NCBI RefSeq assembly: GCF_020379485.1
Contig: NC_063437.1
Span: forward strand, 14,781,726-14,845,725
Direction: 5' to 3'
Length of the DNA stretch: 64,000 nt
Source of the DNA: Brassica napus
Taxonomy: Eukaryota > Streptophyta > Magnoliopsida > Brassicales > Brassicaceae
Part shown: positions 60,036 through 64,000 of the stretch, piece by piece
Position numbering within the stretch: the first letter of the stretch is position 1
Layout of the letters: every line of letters starts with the position of its first letter
Program-made: the position numbers and the translations under genes
The notes under the pieces: model-generated
What the model was told of the DNA's origin: nothing
The model's input: the letters and a program-made list of their open reading frames with translations, nothing else
The model's database searches: none

Positions 60036-60923
60036 CTTCGACCAATTTTGGGATCCAATAGGCGACGGTGTTGGCGCCTTACCCGATGGAGCTTGGATCG
60101 ATTAGGGTTCCGATTCACGGTGGTGAATGATTGATTTTCAGAAATAATGGAGTTTAGGGAGATGATATAAGAAAAAAAAAAAAAGTTGAAGCAGTCGTGG
60201 AACTAATGGGCCGCTAAAGTAAAATAACGGCCCAGTGGATATAGAGGATGAGAATTGGTTTAGCCCCTACCATATGTATCAGCTCATGGCTGACTAACGT
60301 TTCCATCACATAAAGATGATGTAACGTGTACCCATTCTAAACTATTCAAAATCATGGCTAAACTATTCAAAATTGTTTTAAAAAACTTCATTCCTTAGTT
60401 TTTTTTTAAATTTATAATCAAACAGTATCACATTATAATCTTCTTTAACATTGATTTCATTTAATATTTTCTAAATATATATAGTGTTTTAATATGGTCG
60501 ATTTATTATTACACCATATGCCAATTAACAAGTCATAATAATTACGTGAGAGCATTCATTTCTAATCATTGTGCTATATGTACAAATCGTTTCTGTTACT
60601 GTTGCATTTAGATCAGTCGTCCAAAATACAATTGATTCAACTCAATAATAATAATGAAAATGGTTATATAGTAACTGGATATGTTATTTAGGTTGACAAT
60701 CCGTATATATACGTGCGGACAAAAATATAGTTTTAAAAATTATACATGTTAACTATTGTAAGTTTTGTTTTACGATAATATCATATATATAAATATAAAG
60801 ATTTTCAATTCTAAATATCAAATTAGAATTGTTGTACGAAGCATAAACCGACTGGGTATGCCATCATTAAATTAGCCAAAGACATAATATATCAACAAAA
60901 CACTTTTCACATAAAATAAACAA
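60036..60923. other. NSRP1 upstream region
   Basis: Leader and promoter of NSRP1 in the first ~200 bp, then AT-rich spacer. A short palindromic CCGTATATATACGTGCGG-like hairpin occurs near 60700 without a Helitron terminus. Confidence 0.35.
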
Positions 60924-61298
60924 CCAGGTAACTCACCCGCACAAAAAAATGCGGAAGTGAATATTTACGGAAAGCTAAAGTATAATAATTTGGATAATAT
61001 TTTTATTTATTTTAGTTTTTATTTGTTTACGTATTTTTATTTTAGTTAAATTGCCATTTTAATTTATGAGTTATTTTGTTGCGCTGTTTTAATTTTGAAA
61101 AATATTTAGTTTGACCACGATATTTTATTTCTAAAATTATGATATTTTAAAATTTTTGGGGTTGTTAATTAATTTAGATAATGTTGTTAGTTATGATTGT
61201 AATATCATATTTTGATTAATTTAGTTAAATAATTTAATTTCAATAAATTTGTTAACATAAACATATAGGAAACTATTCATCCAATAACATTATAGAGA
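60924..61298 (-). mobile_element. Small Helitron-like element, 375 bp
   Basis: On the minus strand it begins TCTCTATAATG at 61298 after an A and ends CTGG at 60924 before a T, fitting TC...CTRR. A hairpin-capable CCGCA...TGCGG lies 11 bp inside the end (60938-60955). The loop is A-rich and the stem short, so confidence is limited. Confidence 0.45.
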
Positions 61299-61775
61299 TA
61301 GTATACGAAAACTTCTACATCGTTTATTCTCTCATTCTCTGTAGCACCATCACTGATCGGTAGTCTCAGTCGCGAGATTGATAGACCTTTTAATAATTAT
61401 TAAAATCAAATTAATAATAAATTTAAATAATATGTAAAAATACAATACTTATCACAAAACATACATTGACCGAAAGATGTGAGTTACATGAAAATCATGA
61501 TCCAAAAGTATCGGGTTGCAACTTTGGAAACCTTCTAAAACTGAACTTCTTCTGCGTATAAATAACTCCACACATTGATTCATAGCATTTACTCTTTCTA
61601 TCAGCTAACTAGCTGTCACTTAAATAATTCAAGCGAAATGACACGTGTAGACTAACCGCTTCGCACTTATAAACTATTGTCCTAATAAGCGTCACTTTGA
61701 TTTTGTTAGGTGTATGTAGTGTTCCATACGTCTCTTCAATCTCTTCCCCTTTCTGGAAAATTCTTTCTTCTTTAT

Positions 61776-61783
61776 TATATAAG
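61776..61783 (+). promoter_or_regulatory. TATA box of the strictosidine-synthase-like gene
   Basis: TATATAAG lies 90 bp before the ATG at 61874. Upstream, two similar stretches sharing AGGTGTATGTAG (around 61708 and 61798) look like a small local duplication. The region 61299-61700 shows nothing else. Confidence 0.55.
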
Positions 61784-61873
61784 GTCACTTTTGATCAGGT
61801 GTATGTAGCTACTATACCAATAGTTTAGAAGTGCTATACACGCGTCTCTTTAGTAATCTTTTGATAAGAACCT

Positions 61874-62850
61874 ATGCCGATTAGTCAGAAAATCCCGACA
61901 TGGGCTGCTGTTCCGACTGTCTTTGCCATCTTGGCCGTGGTTTCATATCAGACTCTATTTGCGCCAGACAATTTAGAGGGCACCAAAAATGTATTGCCTA
62001 TGGCTAAGACCATTCCAATTCCTGTTGATGGGCCAGAGAGCATCGAGTTTGACCCACAAGGAGAAGGTCCTTATGCTGCCGTCGTGGACGGTCGTATTCT
62101 TAAGTGGCGCGGCGATGCACTCGGCTGGGTTGAGTTTGCCCACACATCTCCTCACAGGTTCTTATTTTTGTTACAGCATTCACTAGTACAGACGTGCATA
62201 TAAGCAAACCAGTTGATGTGAAGAAAAAAAAACAAAATATATTTCTGTCATTGTAATTAACTCATTGTTTATTCGATAGGACTCAAACTTTAGATCCGCT
62301 GAATGAATTTTACAGTGAATCCGATCAAATTCTAAGTGTCGAGTTTAGAACTCTATCTAAAATCCTTGTGCAAGCAGTCCTTAATAATATTTTTGGTGCT
62401 TGGTAACTTAGGTATTGACACTATAGAAAAGGTGGATGGACAGAATAAATATTTTTTTCATAGTTTGTTTTGACAAAAATGTAACCTAAGAAAAATTAGA
62501 TCCAAAAGCGTATACATATTTGGGACTTCTCAAGTGCACAATCCACACCTAGTGTTATATTAATTATTGTTGTTATTTACTGAAATAAAAAAATTTATAT
62601 GAAAAATAATTATTATTTTCTCCTTGTTATATGAAGAGGGAACTGTTCAAGCCGTGAAGTAGTGCCTACTTGTGGAAGACCACTGGGACTTAGTTTTGAG
62701 AAGAAAACGGGAGATCTATACATATGCGATGGTTACCTAGGAGTCATGAAGGTTGGACCTCAGGGAGGATTGGCCGAGTTAGTTGTGGACCAGGCCGAAG
62801 GTCGCAAAGTTATGTTTGCGAATCAAATGGATATTGACGAAGAGGAAGAT
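61874..62850 (+). pseudogene. Strictosidine-synthase-like gene, cut off by a Copia element
   Basis: Exon 1, 61874-62157, encodes MPISQKIPTWAAVPTVFAIL with a membrane/signal anchor at about residues 10-28, then ESIEFDPQGEGPYAAVVDGR and WRGDALGWVEFAHTSPH. Exon 2 begins at 62637 (GNCSSREVVPTCGRPLGLS, GDLYICDGYLGVMKVG, MFANQMDIDEEED). This matches the front of Arabidopsis SS3-type proteins (At1g74000 group) from memory. These are six-bladed beta-propeller enzymes or homologues, mostly without proven strictosidine synthase activity. Homology stops at 62850, where DVFYF should follow; a stop is reached in 6 codons. Retroelement sequence begins within 30 bp. The missing two-thirds may lie beyond the window. 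It is not part of the Arabidopsis chromosome 2 neighbourhood, so it looks like a transposed copy. Confidence 0.8.
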
Positions 62851-62878
62851 ATAGAGCGTAAAGCTTAATATTATTAGA

Positions 62879-64000
62879 TGAGAATGTTGCAATATATATA
62901 TAAGAGAACTAGGGATTATAAGGATAAGTATTTACTAATATATCCTTTCTATATATACATTCTACACGCCCCCTCAAGATGGAGGTAGTTGACGAACTCC
63001 AATCTTGCCAGAAAGTTCATGAAACCGTGTTCTGGATAAAGGTTTGGTGAGTGCATCTGCGAGCTGATCGTGAGTGGAGACATGAGAAACTCGCAGAGCT
63101 CCGGAACTGACATTATCTCGTATGAAGTGGTAATCAAGGCTAAATGCTTCATGCGGGAATGGAAAACGGGATTTGCACAAAGATAAGTAGCGCCCACGTT
63201 GTCACAATAGACAACGGGTGTGTGAGGCAGAGTAACGCCAAGTTCAGTGAGCAAGGAGCAGACCCAGCGTAGTTCAGCTGCAGTGTTGGCGACTGCTCTA
63301 TACTCTGCCTCGGTTGAAGAACGGGCCACGCCCTTCTGCTTCTTGGAGGACCACGCAATAGGTGATGTCCCGAGATATAGGATGTGCGCGTTCGTGGACA
63401 CAAAGTCGTCGACATCGCCGGCCCAGTCAGCATCAGAGTAAGCATGTAGCGAGAGCGGAGAGTCCTTACGAAGAAGAATGCCATGAGAAGTTGTACCAGC
63501 TAGATACCTGAGAATACGCTTAGCTGCTTGCCAGTGTATATCCGTTGGACGATGCATAAACTGGGACAATCTGTTAACCGCATATGCAATGTCTGGGCGC
63601 GTAAACGCCAAGTACTGGAGGCTTCCAATCACAGTACGGTATTCCGCAGGTTCAGTAAGAGCACGGCCTGATGTGAGAGACAGCTTTGGTGTCGTAGCCA
63701 TTGGCGTGGAGACTATCTTGGCATCTGACATCTTCGTACGCTGGAGGAGGTCTGTGATATACTTACGCTGCATGAGATGAAGTCCCTGAGATGTTCTTGT
63801 AACTTCAATACCCAGAAAATATCTCAAGTCTTCTGGTTCTTTTAAGGAGAACCGAGTGGAGAGCGAAGCAATCAATCCTGCAACGAGAACTGAGCTGCTG
63901 CCAGTTATTATTATGTCGTCGACATACACAAGGCAGTAGACCTGATGGCCATCCTTATTGTATACAAACGCAGACGTGTCTGCCATCGAGTTCTTGAATC
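62879..64000 (-). mobile_element. Ty1/copia retrotransposon, 3' part (RT-RNase H, PPT, LTR)
   Basis: Read on the minus strand from the right edge, it has the reverse transcriptase end with YVDDIIITGSS, the copia linker FLGIEVTRTSQG and RNase H with DADWAGD and SSTEAEYRAV, then THDQLADALTKPLSRTRFHE. The last 55 residues are in another frame: one base is missing near 63137, after MKHLA. A polypurine tract GAGGGGGCG (62967-62975) precedes an LTR that begins TGTAGAATGT (62966) and ends ACATTCTCA (62879), only 88 bp. The 5' part lies outside the window. Confidence 0.88.

Noticed and set aside
1..64000. CRISPR arrays, bacterial operons or plasmid features
   Set aside because: The sequence is plant nuclear DNA with spliced genes; the direct repeats present are tandem duplications, not spacer arrays.

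Overview
The window is plant nuclear DNA, almost certainly from a Brassica-type crucifer. It is AT-rich, its genes have short GT-AG introns, and it is full of Brassicaceae-style transposable elements. Its backbone of genes keeps the order of Arabidopsis chromosome 2 around At2g27230-At2g27285: LHW (16760-19712, +), an ALMT7-like malate channel (26880-30123, +), CLAVATA3 (35326-34786, -), an At2g27260-like LEA_2 protein (55111-55827, +) and an NSRP1-type splicing regulator (60035-58874, -). The Arabidopsis assignments come from remembered protein sequences and gene order, not from a search.

Layout. 1-2200: decayed minus-strand gene with a tiny poly-A retro-insertion in one exon. 2384-13249: Helitrons, a 540-bp tandem duplication ending in a (TC)n tract, a Stowaway MITE, and a 3.7-kb Helitron carrying a broken copy of the 26S proteasome gene RPN3. 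16369-19712: LHW with two upstream ORFs. 22990-26020: two copies of a ~530-bp block in front of the ALMT gene. 30629-32094: non-LTR insertion with a 15-bp target duplication and a 417-codon open frame. 33121-35616: hAT-like MITE, then CLV3 with candidate 3' regulatory clusters. 35616-43673: an ~8-kb CACTA element only 287 bp upstream of the CLV3 start codon, with an internally deleted transposase gene and a second transposition-protein gene. 45028-54787: hAT MITEs, a 3.3-kb Helitron built of tandem duplications, a LINE ORF1-like remnant and another Helitron end. 55111-60035: LEA_2 gene, a frameshifted LEA_2-like gene, a hAT MITE and NSRP1. 61874-64000: a strictosidine-synthase-like gene whose homology stops at a Copia retrotransposon that runs off the right edge.

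Biology. LHW (vascular cell division, with TMO5-type partners) and CLV3 (stem-cell restriction through CLV1/CLV2-CRN and WUSCHEL) are both dosage-sensitive developmental regulators. The two points most worth following are the CACTA element sitting almost on the CLV3 core promoter and the conserved-type upstream ORF of LHW, which survives either splice form of the leader. No wholly new multi-gene system is evident; the novelty lies in how mobile elements have rebuilt the regulatory space around conserved genes.
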